DNA of 5,620 nt from Desulfovibrionaceae bacterium (GTDB lineage: Bacteria > Pseudomonadota > Gammaproteobacteria > Burkholderiales > Burkholderiaceae_C). Position numbers and translations under genes: made by a program. The notes beneath the pieces are model-generated. The model had not been told where the DNA came from. It did no database searches and was given only the letters and a program-made list of their open reading frames with translations. Below are positions 5,544-5,620 of the stretch, one piece after another (within the stretch, counting starts at the first letter, position 1; every line of letters starts with the position of its first letter). Location: NCBI GenBank assembly GCA_009778355.1, contig WRJY01000168.1, positions 1 through 5,620 on the forward strand. The letters are read 5' to 3'.

Positions 5544-5580
5544 CGTGCAAGCGCAAAAAGGTTGAGAAAAGTGCGGAAGT

Positions 5581-5600
5581 CTGGCGCAATTTTTCGCCAG
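5581..5600. repeat. palindrome upstream of the YbaK-like gene, possible operator
   Basis: CTGGCG (5581-5586) and CGCCAG (5595-5600) are exact inverse arms around eight bases rich in T (A on the minus strand). It lies 38 bp upstream of the chosen GTG. No T-run follows, so it is not a typical terminator; it may be a regulator site or a leader hairpin. The promoter itself would lie here or beyond the window edge and I cannot place it. Confidence 0.35.
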
Positions 5601-5620
5601 TAAACGTCGTCCCACCAAAT

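Noticed and set aside
1..5620. CRISPR array, tRNA or rRNA gene, insertion sequence
   Set aside because: I saw no regularly spaced repeats, no cloverleaf or rRNA-like segment, and no transposase or terminal inverted repeats.

Overview
This is a GC-rich window (AT-rich only in short control regions) with the gene content and codon use of a betaproteobacterium. Burkholderiales, probably Comamonadaceae, is my best guess. The reasons are a Bug/TctC-type solute-binding protein tail, the pairing of a cNMP/CBS/DUF294 protein with a DnaQ-like exonuclease, and the YbaK and chromene-carboxylate-isomerase homologues. This placement is inference, not a search result.

Layout. Bases 1-140 (+) are the last 45 codons of a TctC/Bug-like periplasmic binding protein. 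Bases 141-496 carry no gene I can support. They hold a weak hairpin behind that gene, a GC-rich stretch bracketed by imperfect direct repeats (candidate dispersed repeat), and a hairpin with a T-run that probably terminates the minus-strand genes. Everything from 497 to the right edge is on the minus strand. In transcription order (right to left) it reads: YbaK/ProX-like aminoacyl-tRNA deacylase; DsbA-fold 2-hydroxychromene-2-carboxylate isomerase homologue (ATGA overlap); terminator; promoter with palindromic operator; putative antitoxin; RES-domain NAD+-degrading toxin (TTGA overlap, TTG start); cNMP/CBS/DUF294 nucleotidyltransferase-like protein; DnaQ-family 3'-5' exonuclease; terminator.

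How the genes work together. The most interesting part is 3018-4404, which looks like a RES-type toxin-antitoxin operon. The putative antitoxin is 224 residues, longer than the usual Xre/MbcA partners. Its C-terminal region resembles the Xre/MbcA/ParS toxin-binding domain. The control region is compact: a GNRA-loop hairpin ends the upstream operon, its T-run continues into a good -35 box, and an almost perfect 22-bp palindrome covers the -10. The palindrome is preceded by further half-sites of the same core, as expected for an autoregulated toxin-antitoxin promoter. No terminator is visible between the toxin and the DUF294-exonuclease pair 41 bp downstream, so those genes may be partly transcribed from the same promoter. 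YbaK and the isomerase form a separate, translationally coupled housekeeping pair.
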